Assembly: GCF_902686445.1 (NCBI RefSeq)
Contig: NC_062221.1
Location: 36,472,575-36,536,574, forward strand
Reading direction: 5' to 3'
Length of the DNA: 64,000 bases
Origin: Sciurus carolinensis
Taxonomy: Eukaryota > Chordata > Mammalia > Rodentia > Sciuridae
Shown: piece after piece, positions 11,886 to 24,949 of the stretch
How positions within the stretch are numbered: the stretch's first letter is position 1
Layout: each line of letters begins with the position of its first letter
The notes under the pieces: model-generated
The model's input: the letters and a program-made list of their open reading frames with translations, nothing else
Database searches by the model: none
Told to the model about the DNA's origin: nothing
Translations under genes and position numbers: made by a program

Positions 11886-13477
11886 GGTGGTGTATAAGAC
11901 ATATGCACACAAAGATAGTAAGTATAAATAAGCTAGGGCCTAGAATGTGCTAGAATCTAGGTTTTTCTCCATACATAAGTCAGAGAAACTTCATAATTGT
12001 GTTTAGAATTGAGATTCAGACATACTAATATTAGAGGTTTAAATCATTTAGTACTAAAGAACCATGAAATACATTGTTAGGATCTGGGCTCCTGCCAGTT
12101 ATTTGTATTCATGTTGGTGAAGTGATTTATCTGCCTTCTCAGAAATCATCACTCAACATTCCGAGTCACTAGCTCCCTAGTTATATTATCTTAAAGTCCT
12201 TTACAACTCAAGTTTGATTAGCCTTGTGCCTTTGAATAAAAGCTTTTTGTTCTGAATGGTCCATTTTATCTGTTATTCTGTAACCTGTATTTCAAGGAGA
12301 ATTGATATAGCACCACAATTCATAAATCTTGATATCAACATTTATTTTTCACTTGAAACACTTTTTTTCCATATTATAAAATGGAAGTTTTTTTTTTTTT
12401 TTTTTTCCTCCTGATAGCCTGGAGAGGTCTGCTGTTGAAAATTAAAATTGTATTGAGATTTGGAAAGCTAGTTTTGTAAACACCTTCAAGCCCAGAGTAT
12501 TTTCAAGTTCCTTTTACTAAAATGAATAAAGTCTTAGTTGATCTGTTTCACCAAAATTTTCTCTCAGTAATATTTCATCTTAAGTACTGAAACTACTATA
12601 TACAATAAAAATATTTATCAGGGAGTATATCACTTTTGAACCAAAGCAGCACGACTAAACATTACTAAAAGAAACCTCAGCATACAAATGTCTTTCACAA
12701 CAGAAGGCTCTGTCATTCTCTGAATGTACAAGTGGTGTGCGATCATGAGCATCTCATTATAAGCATCTGTGCAAAGTTTCCAGATTCATGCCATGATTCC
12801 TACATATTGGATAATTTATCATAGTGCCATCTGTTTAAAGAAACATAGTTGCCAACATGGATGGATTATCAGGAAAATAAATTATTTTGTGTCTATTTGT
12901 AGATGCTTTTGATGATATATATGTGAAAATTCTTTATAGATCATTAGCTTTTAAAGGCAAAATAGCATAATAAAGATGGAATAACCACTGAAAATAAATA
13001 TAATAACAATATCAAAGTTCTTTCTCTTAACCAAATTATAACCAAGTATCAGTTGTTCTGATCATTCATGAATTAAAAAAAAAATCAGTGTTCAATGTTT
13101 TGAGAAAATACTATCTGCTTTTTATTTTCTCCTACCTTCAACCTCTTGTGCTGGTATTATATACATTAACTTATTTATTTAGAAACACTATATATACACA
13201 TGATTTATTGGCCTATAAAAGTTTCTTTTTCACTTTCTATGCAAGTTCAACAATGTCTTTTAGCACTAATGAAATATAATAATGCAAGTGATGAAAAATA
13301 GAAATTGAGTGCAAATCACCCAAACTTTTCTACTTCACAGTTTTTGTTTTGTTTCTATGAAACAGTCTTAAAAGAAAATTTGACTGTAAGGGATTTTTGT
13401 CACCTACTCCAAATCCTTAACTTTATGGAAAGGAAATTATTATTCCAAGTATTTAAATATTCACCCTGACACAACTA
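11411..13477. other. Intergenic with simple repeats
   Basis: AT-rich sequence with an AT/AC simple repeat right after the SINE, a TG microsatellite at 11844-11884 and a poly-T run at about 12389-12408. No gene or nameable transposon. Frame 13088-13279 is short and without similarity. Confidence 0.5.
11844..11884. repeat. (TG)n microsatellite
   Basis: About 20 uninterrupted TG units. Likely length-variable between individuals. Confidence 0.98.
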
Positions 13478-13952
13478 GCTGCATTAGTGAGTTTCCCAAA
13501 GAAATAGAACCATGTGGATGTGGGTGTGAGCGTGTGCACATAGTAATATAGAAAATGTCTAGAAAGCGGGAAGAGAGAGAAGAGTTGTTCCAAAGTTGTT
13601 CAACTTGAGTAGAGGTGAAGTTCAATCTGTAGGGTTGGTTAGCAGGCTGGAGGCTCAGAAAGTATCTCCCCATGGAGTCCAAAGGCAGACAACTTCTGGC
13701 AGAATTCCTTTCTGCTCTGGGGAAGTAAGTCTTTTTTTCCATTAAGGACTTTAACTGAATGGACGGGGCCCATCCACACTAGGATGGCAATCTGCTTTAC
13801 TCCATGTCCAAAGATTTAAATGTAGCCTCATCCAAAAATGTCTTCACAGAAACACCCAGAATAGTATTCTACCAATTTCTTATTGTTCTGTCAGTCTCAT
13901 TGTTCTACCATATATCTGGACACTGTGGCTGAGTCAGGTTGACACAAAAGAT
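13478..13952 (+). repeat. Ancient mammalian interspersed repeat, class not assigned
   Basis: Matches a common mammalian repeat in order. It starts 'tttcccaaagaaatagaacc', followed by a 'gcaggctggaggctcag' block, 'tctggcagaattcctttctg', 'aatctgctttactccatg', 'tttaaatgtagcctcatcc' and 'ccatatatctggacactgtg', and it ends 'gtcaggttgacacaaaag'. I recognise the consensus but cannot name its class with certainty. The 93-codon antisense frame here is not a gene. Confidence 0.65.
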
Positions 13953-14094
13953 TACTCATCAGAATTCTATTTATGCTGTTCCTTCAGTTAATAATGCTTT
14001 GGTATTTCTGGGTGTTTGTATATTTCCTTCTAAAGTATTTCTTACATGCCATTATCCCTATAAGCAATTCAATATAACATTGCCATTACAAAGT

Positions 14095-14413
14095 ACCATG
14101 TCCACAGGGATTGCTTCCAGGACCACTAGTATACACTTGCACCTGAAGTCGCTCGAGTCCTTTATATAAAATGGTTTTGAATTTGCCTGTAACCTGTATA
14201 CATCTTCCATTTACTTTAAATAATCTCTAGATTCTTATAATAACACAATAATGTGAATGTCACATAACTAGTTGTATTGCTTAGGAATGAAGATAAGAAA
14301 AATGTTGGTGCATGTTCAGTAAAATTGCAAAGTCTTTTTCCAAATATTTTCCATCTGTGATTGATTGAATGGCCAGATCCAGAACTTACAGATATTGAGG
14401 GATGACTGTGTAT
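14095..14413 (+). mobile_element. Tigger/pogo-like non-autonomous DNA transposon relic
   Basis: Follows a known Tigger-family internal-deletion consensus in order. Its landmarks are 'gattgcttccaggaccac', a decayed 'ctcgagtcctttatata', 'ttactttaaataatctctag', 'ttaggaatgaagataag', 'gtgcatgttcagtaaa' and 'gattgattgaatggccag', ending 'ggatgactgtg'. CpG sites of the consensus are mostly decayed to TG or CA. Subfamily not assigned. No transposase coding sequence. Confidence 0.72.
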
Positions 14414-15837
14414 TTCTAAAAACATAGTTAAGTACATGACTTCCCTATGAACTCAGATGACTATTAGTGTTAAATAACTAGTTTTAGGATGTTTTATTGA
14501 TTCTAGAAAATGAGTTGTCAAGAGTTTTTTATGTTGGTTATAAAATTTAAATAAGAACTTGATTCTAGTTCTATTTTGAAAGAAAAGGAGATCAGTTTAT
14601 CGGAGTAAAAATAATCAGTAATGCCACAAATAGGGAAGGTAATCTTTTGAATAGATTTGATGGTGAAATATTTTAATAAAAGTTCATGTCACCCCTTCAT
14701 ATTCCATTCTTTTTGCACTTCTGTATCTTTATTACTGCTATTCTTCTCTAAGTTTTCAAGTCATGTCCAATCTCCAAAACAAAATTCAGCCATCATCTAC
14801 TCTTCTAATTATTTTCACGTCACTCACTTCCTCTATACTCCTGACACAACTTGTAATTCCATTCTGCCAATCTCCTGTAACATAATTTGCAATGTGAATC
14901 AATATTATTTCTACAAAATTCTCCCAGGCTAAGTTCCCTAAAAGAAACATGTACATTCTCAAAGTTCCAAGTCAAAAATTTCTATCACCATGAAAGGGAA
15001 CTTTTTCTAATCTTTTGTGTCTAGTGCTGGGTTCTTTATTAACTGAAGTAGCATTTAACTTTCTGATTATTTTTGCTATCATGACAAGCATGTAGATATT
15101 TGTTAGTGTCCCTTTTCTTTAGTAAAATTAAGGATAACATCTCCTCCAATGTTACATATTCAGATATAATATCAAAGATTCTTTATAATGTTATCATTCA
15201 CTAACTGTTGAAATGTGTGCCTTTTGATTACAACATTAATTTTAATCAGGATCTAATCAAATAACAAGGATATGTGGCATTCTGGGTGTGATATATTTGA
15301 TGAAGAATATTGTATCTTCATTACCTTCTATAGTAGGTACTGTTTAATATTATTTTTAAAATAATATATAAATAAGACACTTGTGACTATTATTAGGAAG
15401 CATAAATTTGTATTTCTAGCTTGGATATCTTTAATAAAATTACACAATTATTTTTCTATAAATTCAATACCATTTTTATACACCCAACTTGCTACTATGG
15501 CATTTTAAGACTTCATAAAAAATAGTAACCCCATGCTGTCTTTTCTTTTTTCAGTTAGAATTAATTCTGATTAAGCATTTCTCACTAGAGAGTTTTTAAT
15601 AATATAAAAGTTTATATCACCAAATTATTTTTAATCTATCTAACATACCTGGTAGGGATAAATGTAAACACATGTTGATTATATGTTGCCACACTTTGAC
15701 ATTTAGGTGATTTTTATTTGGACTCTTGAGCTATAGTTTTGCTTAGGGTCTCATAAAGCTTCAGTGAAGGCCTGCTAGGGTAGTACTCTCAACTGGAGGT
15801 CTGACTGACTCTATTTTCAAGCTCATTTAGGTTTTTG
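14414..15837. other. Intergenic, nothing identified
   Basis: AT-rich desert. Frame 14657-14932 (91 codons) is Ser/Phe-rich without a recognisable domain. No repeat I can name. Confidence 0.5.
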
Positions 15838-16255
15838 ACAGTTCTTTTTTTTTTCTTTTTTTTTTTTTTTTTTTTTGCAATTTTAGACTGAGTGTCCCAG
15901 CTTCTGGCTGGATAGAGGCAGGAGGTCACCCTCAGCTGCTAGAGGCTTTCCCCAGACCCTCCTGGCTAATGCATTCCTGGTCACATTAACTTTCCATGCA
16001 TGTCTGCTTACTTCATCGAGCCAGCAAAGAGTATCTCTAGAGCAAGTCTGCTAGCAAGATGGAGTCTTATGTAACATAACAAGTACAGGAGTGACTCATC
16101 TCAGCATCCCCCTTTGCCAAATTGAACTGAGTTGAAGCAAGTCACAGCTCCTATCCACAAGTGAGGTGAGAGTCTTACACAAAGGCACCCACCCAAGGAG
16201 ACTGGGATCATGGCATGAGAGCTGTGGGACCTCAGAGTTTGTCAGTTGTATTCAG
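15838..16255 (+). repeat. Ancient mammalian interspersed repeat with internal poly-T run
   Basis: Starts with a long T-rich run (15845-15877). It then follows a common mammalian repeat: 'ccagcttctggctgg', 'cttcatcgagccagcaaag', 'gtctgctagcaagatgga', 'ttatgtaacataaca', 'gaagcaagtcacagctcc' and 'gggatcatggcatgag'. The consensus is familiar but I cannot assign the class. No coding content. Confidence 0.6.
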
Positions 16256-17257
16256 CAAAGACTGATTTTGTCAGTCCCTGATGAAAATAGCAGAAGTAAA
16301 AGTTTTTCTCAACTCTTAACACCCCTAGCAAATGATGACACTAAGACTTAAAAATAAATCTTTCTGGTTCCTGGAATTAAAACCTCAATATGATGAAAAG
16401 TTTATATCTGGCTCTTCTTCTTGGCTCCTTGACTCCTATTGCACAGCTGAGAAACATGAGCCAGTTCAGCCCTGGCTCCCGTCCTCCTCCCTGCTTCATC
16501 CCTGGCCTCTACTAGGTGTTCACCGCTACACTTTGTTGGCAGATGATATGCTTCAGGTGCCTGCATACCACACCTGCTTCTGAAATTTAACTTACAGAGA
16601 GGCAAAGCACGTGAAACAGGCCCAGAGGACACTGAGAAACCCCAAGGCAAGCAACTCAGCAGAAAGCAGAGGAAAATCGATTGAAGAACAAAGGAAATAG
16701 GATGATGAAATGGAAGTAATGGGGAAAAAAAGCCTCTCCTCATCATGTTTTACATGTTATAACAGGGATTTTTTAAAAATTGCAGACATGGCTATAAGTA
16801 CAAATTTGTAGGTGGCAAATTATTTCCCTGAGGGCTGCATATTTTAAGGGTGCAATTATGAAACAGGCTTCTGTCTGCTCCTCCTCCTTTAAGAAGGATG
16901 ACAGAATTGATTCTGGATGAATGGTTAGCAAGAATTTAATATAGAGACTTTGAGGGAAGGAAAAGAAATTCAGCCATAACCCATACTAATCGTCAATATG
17001 AAGAAACCAGAAACTGAGGTACAGTCCTGAGATTTGAATCAAGGATCGGCAAGACAGCTAAGCAGTAAGTTCTTAGAAGTATTATTCTGGGAAAATCCCC
17101 AGTAAGGAGGTTAGGCTCAGGTGTGGCCCTTGCTGCTTGATGATCTGTCTCCATGTGTCAGGAGTATAATGAACTATGGCAGACAGATGATATGTATCCT
17201 GTAGCATCAGGAAATCCTGAATGTCTTCTGCTTTAGACATCCTGTATGTGGATACTC
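16256..17257. other. Intergenic, nothing identified
   Basis: Somewhat less AT-rich around 16400-16740, where short frames occur on both strands (16332-16583 plus, 16402-16746 minus). Neither shows a domain, and they overlap each other, as expected for chance frames. No repeat named. Confidence 0.45.
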
Positions 17258-17668
17258 ATTATTTATCAGATGTAGCAGTGAATAAAAGACAAAAATCCTT
17301 GCTGGGATCCAGCTGCGGGAGTTGGACTTTAACATAATGCACATGCACATCATATAGTGATGGGTGCTAAGTCTCACAGAAAACAATACAGCAAGGGACT
17401 CATGAAATGTTCTTTATTATTAGGTGCTCTTCTGAGAGAGTGAGAGTTAAACAAATCCTTGAAGGAAGTGAAGGTACCAGTTACAGATGTGTGGTGAAGC
17501 CATGTTTCCTGTCTCTAAGGAACAGCCAGGAAGCACACGTGTCTGGGAAAGACTGAATAAAGGAGTACATACTTGTAGGCGAGAGTAGATCTTTAACAGA
17601 GCTTTCACTTTTGCCCTGAGATAAAGAGAAGCCACTGGAAAGTTTAGCCAGATAACAGAAAGCTGGAG
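17258..17668 (+). repeat. Ancient mammalian interspersed repeat, class not assigned
   Basis: Ordered match to a familiar mammal-wide repeat: 'gtagcagtgaataaaagac', 'atagtgatgggtgctaag', 'atccttgaaggaagtgaag', 'aaggaacagccaggaagc', then 'cttttgccctgagataaag' and 'gaagccactggaaagttt'. A second, more decayed copy lies at about 24950-25400. Antisense frames here (62 and 64 codons) are by-products. Confidence 0.6.
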
Positions 17669-19924
17669 TGTTCATATTTGCTGCACCTACAAGCCTGCTT
17701 CAGTGTCCTCTCCTGTGACTGACTCCTGTCCCTCCTCTTTTATACCTTCAATTCATAATAATTCCATTAAACTTACATGTATCTCTTGACATTGCATTTG
17801 CCTTTAATTCCAGGAGTCAATAACCACTTGTGTTCTTTTAATATAGTCTAGGAAATAATACACAGGGATTTACAAATTCCCTTTTAGCCAAAAAGTACCT
17901 GACAGATGCACTTTATAGTTTTAATTACCTCAGGTGTTAATGTTTTAGTAATGTAGGAACATTGAAAATATAAGTCTAAGGACTCTTTTGACATCTAGGA
18001 CCCAGTGATAGTGATCTGTATTATGGCAGGTTCAGGACTGAAGCCAGTGATAACTACACATTGTATCCTGATTTCACATATTTTTGGTTATGTCTTTTAA
18101 TCCTTTGCCTTTTTAATTCAATGTTTCCTAAATGTTCCTCTCCTCTGTATCTACCTTTTGCTTTCATTTACACAGGTGAAAGCATTTACATGAATGCTGA
18201 GCAAAATCCATTGGTATGCATTTTCTATTTAACAGAGTTAATCTACCGAAATACACAAACAATGGGGGTAATGTCCCTTCTTCTATTTCCATCTCAAAAC
18301 AATGTAAGTGAAAAAGAATGATGATGTTTGCCTACCAACTCAGAGCCTTCCACAAGTAGGCACTGCCTGACTTGCACAGGAGTTCAGGAGGTAATAAACT
18401 CACTTACACTGTGTCCATCAAAGTAGCCTTGTAAAGCTGACATTGTGTGCTGTTTTGCCTTTCAACCTATTAGGAACATTGGGGATTGTGAGAAATGTTT
18501 ATCAGGTGTTCATTCCTTTTATACTCTTCAAAGATGATATCACACATTGGTCTCAAGATCATACAAAAACTGTAAAATCATAATGACTGAAATAATATAT
18601 CATTGCGAAAACATTATTTTCCATTTTTCAGCTTTGTGTCAGAATTTTCCATTAAAATCTTATTCTTCCAATCGTGACATTCTGTAACTAGGTAACAAGG
18701 GCATCATGTATTTAAGACTCAAGCTTAATACCTTGTGATTGAGCCAGAAGTAGGACATATTTATGATTCTGTTCACAAATTAAAAATATAAATAAAAACC
18801 AGTATAAAACTCCACCTCAAAATTCAAATATAAATCAACATAAAGAAATCTTTCTTTTTTTAATTGAGAAACATTTCTGTTTAATATATGATCTTAATTG
18901 TATACATGAGATTTGACTGGTGCAAATACCATAAATCTAACACCTTATCAAGATTGCACTTTCATTATCTCAGGATGTTGCAAATAACTTTTAAAGAATG
19001 TGATTTTCAAGGGAATTGGGAGGAGACCAAGGGGGAAAACATTTAGAAGACTATCAGGATATTTAGGCTTACGTATAGTTCAAAAGCCATCCCTCTCACA
19101 GATGACTTGGAAAATGCCCCAGTTCTGATTTCTGTGTGTTTCTTATGAGAACTATTGGGCAAATGAGCTCTGTGAGTGGGAAAAATGGGTGAAAATCCTG
19201 GAAGAGTAGATGAAATAATCATTAGAAGAATATGGCACCCATGTCGGGCTTCTCATTCAATATAATCTTGTTGAGCATCAGTCTTAAGCACCCATTCATC
19301 CTGTTAATTGGACAGCAGAAATTTTTCCCTGGGACCTAGAATTAAGTTCAGTGTTTCCAGTGGTTTTTGCCTTGCTGCTCTACCAAACTGTAGGATATAC
19401 ATAGTTGAGGAAAGCGATCGGGGTCTTTCTCCAAATTCTTAATTGCCTCATATGTGGCATAACAGGAGAATAAAGAACTGTGTGGCTCCTCTTTGTAGGA
19501 GAACAACTACCCGCCCTGGAATGTTTGCTTTTATCATAAGGAAAGAAATATATATTTATTCGTTAAGACAAACAATTATTCACTTTTTCCAGCTAGGTAT
19601 AATTTAATATTTATTTTTGTTCCCCTAAAATAGCTTAGAAATCTGCAATATTTACAGATGAAATAAATATTTACAGATGAAATATTGAAAATGAAAATTT
19701 TGTTAGTAAAATAACTCTAAAGATTTTTGTGTTCAGGGAAACAAAACATCTCCCTGTGGTATCCCCCCCCGAAAAAAATTCAAAACATACAAGCAAATTG
19801 AATTACAAATAATATCAAACTTTAAATGAAATTTAAAATAGTACATCATCAAAAGAGACAATAAGCATTAAGGGAAGCTTCTTTTAAATATCTTCAGTTT
19901 GGAGTTCTACAGGATGTCTGTTTC
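17669..19924. other. Intergenic, nothing identified
   Basis: AT-rich desert with an 8-base C run at about 19763-19770 and a small tandem repeat near 19650-19685 (a ~21-bp unit containing atttacagatgaaat, two copies). No gene or nameable transposon. Confidence 0.5.

Positions 19925-19962
<38 letters not shown>
19925..19962. repeat. (ATG)n microsatellite
   Basis: About 12-13 perfect ATG units. A trinucleotide repeat in noncoding sequence. Confidence 0.97.
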
Positions 19963-19963
<1 letters not shown>

Positions 19964-19979
19964 GTAGAACTTGATAGCT

Positions 19980-20185
19980 CTCTCTTAGGACCTGCCTCTG
20001 AGCTGAATACTTTGCATGCATAACATCACTGCATCCTCACCACAACTCTAGGAAACAGAAAACATTATTTCTGGCATGCAGTTGAGTTAACTGGGAATTG
20101 GTTACATTAAATAAGTAATGCCTGAGGTGTCTCAGCTTAAAAGTAGCAGACCCAGGATTCAAAATCAAACAGTTTGAATCCTACA
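19980..20185 (+). mobile_element. MIR/L2-type 3'-end relic
   Basis: Follows the shared MIR3/L2 pattern: 'ctgaatactttgcatgcat', a decayed 'catcactgcatcctcacc', 'caactctaggaaacag', then 'cccaggattcaaaatc'. Decayed and non-coding; MIR versus L2 is not resolved. Confidence 0.6.
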
Positions 20186-21639
20186 TTTCTCTAAATATGA
20201 ACCACGAAACATTTACATTAGCATTAGTGGAAAATGCAGGTTTTGGCTCTCATACCATCTTTCCATTTTCAATGTTAATAATTACAACTGAGAAAGCTCT
20301 CAATAATTCTTAAAACACAACTCCAATACGTATTTTTTCTAACAGCACAGGAGCATAACAGAAACGGCAAAGACTGAATAAAAGAGAATGATTCCATCTA
20401 TGTGATCAGTTTTGGGAAAGGAAATTTATGCCTATTCTCATTGTTAATGAAAATTGTCTAAATATTATAGCATCAAAAGTAAATGATTTATTTTTACTAC
20501 GTATGAAATTCTTTTTAACATATTATAATATAAAGATTCTCAGCCATTTGCCTGTTTATCCATACAAATAATGAATAGACTACACTTCTCTTAGTACCAA
20601 TATCAGACCAAAGCAGTGATGTGTAAAGGGAAGGAAAAGGGTTTGTGTGAAAGAGAACACAGTGGGAGTAGTTAATTTAAAGCCTTTTAACCCTTGTTTC
20701 AGCTGAGAATCTTTGATGTTATATTTTGTCAGCAACTCTTTTACCAATTTCAACAATGTATTGCTATTTTAAAACTTTGGGGGAAAAAATCACAAGATAT
20801 ATTACTGGTGATATTTATAATTTTTTTGTGGGTCAGACATTGTAACAGAAACAAACAAACAAAAAAAACTTTCAGTAATTAGTCAAGAGGAGAATCCGTT
20901 TTATCCTATCTCCCTAAAGGGAAATTTAAAAATTACTTGTAATTCAGAAGGAAGAAACATTTTAACACAAAACTGTGAGTGATATATTTTGTCAATTTGT
21001 CAATATTTATAAGAAAAAGATTTGAACTATATATTGTCCAAGCATATTCTTTTAGATATAAATACATGATTATAGGAAATGATTAAGTTATTTGGGGAAT
21101 TAGTTTATGTTCTATCACAGTATTTTCTAAATATTTTGATGCTGAAAAATCAATGATCAGTTCTAGCTGAGACTGACAGATGTCACCCAATTAAGATGTC
21201 AGATATTTGAGTTATTCATTCTGAATAAAACCACAATGCCAAATTTTGCTAAAAAGTGTAAAGGGAATTGTCATACCAATTAAGATGAAATCAGTAATGA
21301 TCCATATGTTAAAAAGTCATAATTGTGAAGGCTGAGTCATTACATCAGGATTTGAGTTTTCTATTCTTGCGAATTGATGTGTTAACTATTTTCCTTTTTC
21401 TGGATCTATAAGTAAGAAAACCAAAAACTTTTCTATCAAATTTCAAGTATATTTTGAGTAAAAAAACTTTATGCAAATTGATAACCTATACACGTCTCCC
21501 CAAAATTGTGGCTCTATTTCTCCACAGGCATGTAGATTGTCACAATGGATTGTTTGAAACCTTCAATTTCTTTGTAACTTTTATATAGCACCCAACCTCT
21601 CAAAATCTTGTCTGTTTTGCAGTTCTCTGTGTACATCTT
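20186..21639. other. Intergenic, nothing identified
   Basis: AT-rich desert without a gene or nameable repeat. Frame 20694-20882 is short and unremarkable. Confidence 0.5.
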
Positions 21640-21720
21640 TTATCATCGGTACTGAACGATAAGCTCTTTGAAGGTAGATTCATGGTGTTCAGCTTTTTTT
21701 ATAACACAGACTTAACAGCG
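21640..21720 (+). repeat. Possible L2 fragment
   Basis: 'gataagctctttgaaggtag' resembles the L2 3' motif 'gtaagctccttgagggcag'. Short and weak, and no further L2 blocks flank it. Confidence 0.35.
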
Positions 21721-23558
21721 GTAGACTTTCAGTTTAAAAAAAAAAAATTGTACTTTCTGAATTTTGCTGTTCCTGTAAATGACCTGAACATAGAAGTTGT
21801 GAAAGATATTCCATTTCCATGGGAGATCCAGTATCTGTGGTTTGTAGAAGCTGTTATCACACAACTAGGTAATTTGTAGTTATTATAAACATTTGTTTCA
21901 ACAAAAGAAAAAAAATCTCATGTGGATGTGACTCCATTATGGTTTTTCAAGGCTATTCTAACTCATTTTGAAAATTAAATATATTTATTTGTCACTTACT
22001 ACATGCAAGGCAATGAAGCAACAGAAGGAAATCTCAGCAAGAGCCAGCAGCACACACAGACTTTATTCAATCAACATGCCAGAACTGAAGGAGTCAGGAT
22101 TCAGCATTAGGTTATAGGTGAGGAAGGGAAAATTCTAATTTAGGACAGACAGAGACGCAAGCAAGAATACTAAACATTGCTCTGTGTATCCCACTAGATC
22201 CCCTGTTAGGATTCTGTTATCAACTAGATTTCTAAGTGCATCCTTTGAAAGTATTTTCCAACACAGAATTATGAATAGTGCATTTTAATAAGAAGTCAGT
22301 TCTCCTTCCTCAACATTTTCAAACAGACCGTAATGACTTTTATTTTTTCCTTGAGAATTTTGTAGTGGAGATTTCATGATTACAGTTCAAGTGTTAATTT
22401 GGAGAAGGGTGGTATATGTGGAGTGAGAAGTGAGAGGGACCTTATGATAGTAAGCATTTTGATGTCTCATCTGATGATGCTTCTGAGGGTCTGGAATGAG
22501 GTTACCAGGCCACAGTTAGGAGGTCTTGAGAAGAATCATGTCTCTGAACCTACATAAAAGACAATATATATGGAGCACAAAGATAGCCTCAGCAAATAGC
22601 CTGCATTATGTAAATAAGTTCAAATATCACAGATTTAGTTTTATTATTTCATTTATCAAACCCAAATTAGACTAAATTGTGTACGTTAGTGATCTCAAAT
22701 TATACTTCAATCTGTGGAAATAGTTTATAACATGTGAACAATTAATATCTTCCTATATTTAATAAAATCACAAATTACATGATCTAACACACTCATTAAG
22801 ATAATGCTTGGAATTATTAAATTCCAAAGCAGTAGTTTTGCTTCTGGAATTTGTTATAACCATTTTTCCAGATACATTTTAATATAGCTTTAGTGATTTT
22901 GATATGTGTTTTAAATGCAGTAGTAAATAGTTTCTTTTCTCATAATCTAAGATTTCCACCTTCATTAATATTTATGGAAATTTTCTTACAAAACTTTTAT
23001 AATTTCCTGTATTTATGTATTTAATTAAAATTAAATATAATTTGATATATATAAGAATATTAAACATTTGTCATTTTTGAAAAAAAGATTTCCCAAAGGT
23101 TATAGAATGAATTTAATTTTAATATTATATAGTATAATAATTATAATCAACTAGTTTACTAAAAATAATACAGAATGTGATACTTACCAACCATTAAAAA
23201 TATGAAAATACCTATATAACCTAAATTGTAATAAATAAGTACATTTTATCCACACTATTTTTACTACAAAGATGAAAGTGTGATTTGACATAATTCAATA
23301 AGTGTTGAAAGAAAAATGATAAATCTATGCAAATATAAATGCTTTCAGAGAAAAAAGTGTAGAGATTATTTTATTTAGAGAAATGGAAGTGAGAGTTTAC
23401 TAATACTAATTCTAATCTCCAGGCAAGAGCTTAGGATATTTGTACTGGGAGTTTTCTCTATAGTTATCATGCATGTTATGTTTCAATACAAAAGAGAGAC
23501 AAAACTGTATGTGGAATTTCTAAGTAAAATTGTCACTGTTTAAATTTTCTAAACTTTT
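21721..23558. other. Intergenic, nothing identified
   Basis: Extremely AT-rich in 22600-23350. No gene, no nameable repeat. Confidence 0.5.
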
Positions 23559-23568
23559 AAATTTTAAA

Positions 23569-23819
23569 CTGGGTGTGGTGGTACATGACTATAATTATAA
23601 TGGCTCAAGAGTCTGAGGCAGGAGGTTCATAATTTCAAAGTCAGCCTCAACAGCTTAGGGAGACCCTAACTAACTTAGAGAGAGCTTTTCTCAAAAAATA
23701 AAATAAAATAAATAAATAAATAAATAAGAAAGAAAAGAAAAGATCTGGAGATGTGACTCAGTTGTTAAGTGCCCCTGGGTTCGATCTTTGGTACCAATAC
23801 ATATATACATACATAGATA
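23569..23819 (+). mobile_element. Dimeric B1/ID-type SINE with A-rich linker expansion
   Basis: Starts CTGGGTGTGGTGGTACATGA (B1 promoter region) and carries 'gagtctgaggcaggagg'. The linker has grown into an AAATA/AAGAA simple repeat at about 23695-23740. The ID half ends 'gatctttggtacc'. A 10-bp target site duplication (AAATTTTAAA) flanks it at 23559-23568 and 23820-23829. Confidence 0.9.
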
Positions 23820-24120
23820 AAATTTTAAAGTGTCTTTCCTTAAAATATATCTTTGTGTTCTAATGTCCCATTTAACTCATTCAAAGCTTTAATATTTCTA
23901 GTTTTACTAAAATAAATTGTCAGTTTCCCTTCCCCTTAAATATTCTTAGTATCAAGATGTCCAATTTAGAGATTGATTTTGAGTTCATAAGAGACCACCT
24001 AATTAGAGTTAGTTGAAAATGGAATTAAATTGAGTTAGTTGAAAGGTTTCCCAACATTTGGAAGCATACACACAGTGGTAAAAAGTAAAGGAAATTATGC
24101 TGTTATGAATTTATTTTGAT

Positions 24121-24289
24121 TTATTTATTTATTTGTTTAGGATAAAAAAATTAACCCATGGACCCTTTACCACTGAGCTGCATTCCCAGCCCATTTGAAT
24201 TTTTAATTTTGAGACAGGATCTTACCAAATTCCTGAGACTGATCCTTAACTTACTGGGATTATAAGCTCATGCCACCACTCCTGGTTTG
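24121..24289 (-). mobile_element. Dimeric B1/ID-type SINE, antisense
   Basis: On the minus strand it reads B1 half then ID half. On the plus strand the ID end comes first ('taccactgagctgcattccc'), then 'tactgggattataagc' from the B1 half. A T-rich TTTA run precedes it (its A tail). Similar flanks (TGAATTTATTTTGAT at 24106 and TGAATTTAATTTTATTGAT at 24290) look like a slightly diverged target duplication. Confidence 0.85.
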
Positions 24290-24305
24290 TGAATTTAATT
24301 TTATT

Positions 24306-24949
24306 GATATCTGAAAGGATCCTCCATTTTCAGATATTTAAGAATAAAATGACCAATAATTAAGTTGAGTATAATTTTATACTTATTCAGAGACAGAATC
24401 TTTGAACCAAATAAACACAACCTCCAACATTCTTTTAATTTTGGTTAATCAGCAGAGTTACGTTAGAAAAAAAGTCACTGTGACTCTTGGGTGAATTAGA
24501 CAATTCTACCAATAAAGGTTTAGTCATGCTTTGAACTATTCTAAATTTTAACCTAATAGATGTACTCATTCACTCCAGTGTTTCACCATCAAACAGTCAA
24601 TATTCCAGGGTGAAGAAAACATGTCACGCTTCTAGTTACAAAGAAGAAAGCTGATTTAAAATTCATATGATGAACTCAGACTACATTTAGGTATATGAGT
24701 TTGCATATTGATATGAGTGTTTCATGAATCTGGAAGTTGAGAACAAAATTATCTTCTGCAGTAAATTGAGAGACTAAATATACTTAATCAGAGTAGAATT
24801 ATGCTGAGTTATGGTAAAAGGAAAGGTGATATCAAGGTCTGTTTAACCAGATAAAGACCTACAGATTTTGAAAAAAAAAAAAAAAAGTAGAAAGTAGCTA
24901 ATATGAAGACAACAGAAAATCAGCAAAGCAAATTTATTAATTCATTCAC
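24306..24949. other. Intergenic, nothing identified
   Basis: AT-rich sequence with a poly-A run at about 24870-24886. No gene or nameable repeat. Confidence 0.5.

Noticed and set aside
19925..19962. CRISPR-like or coding trinucleotide array
   Set aside because: A simple ATG microsatellite without spacers and without a surrounding gene.
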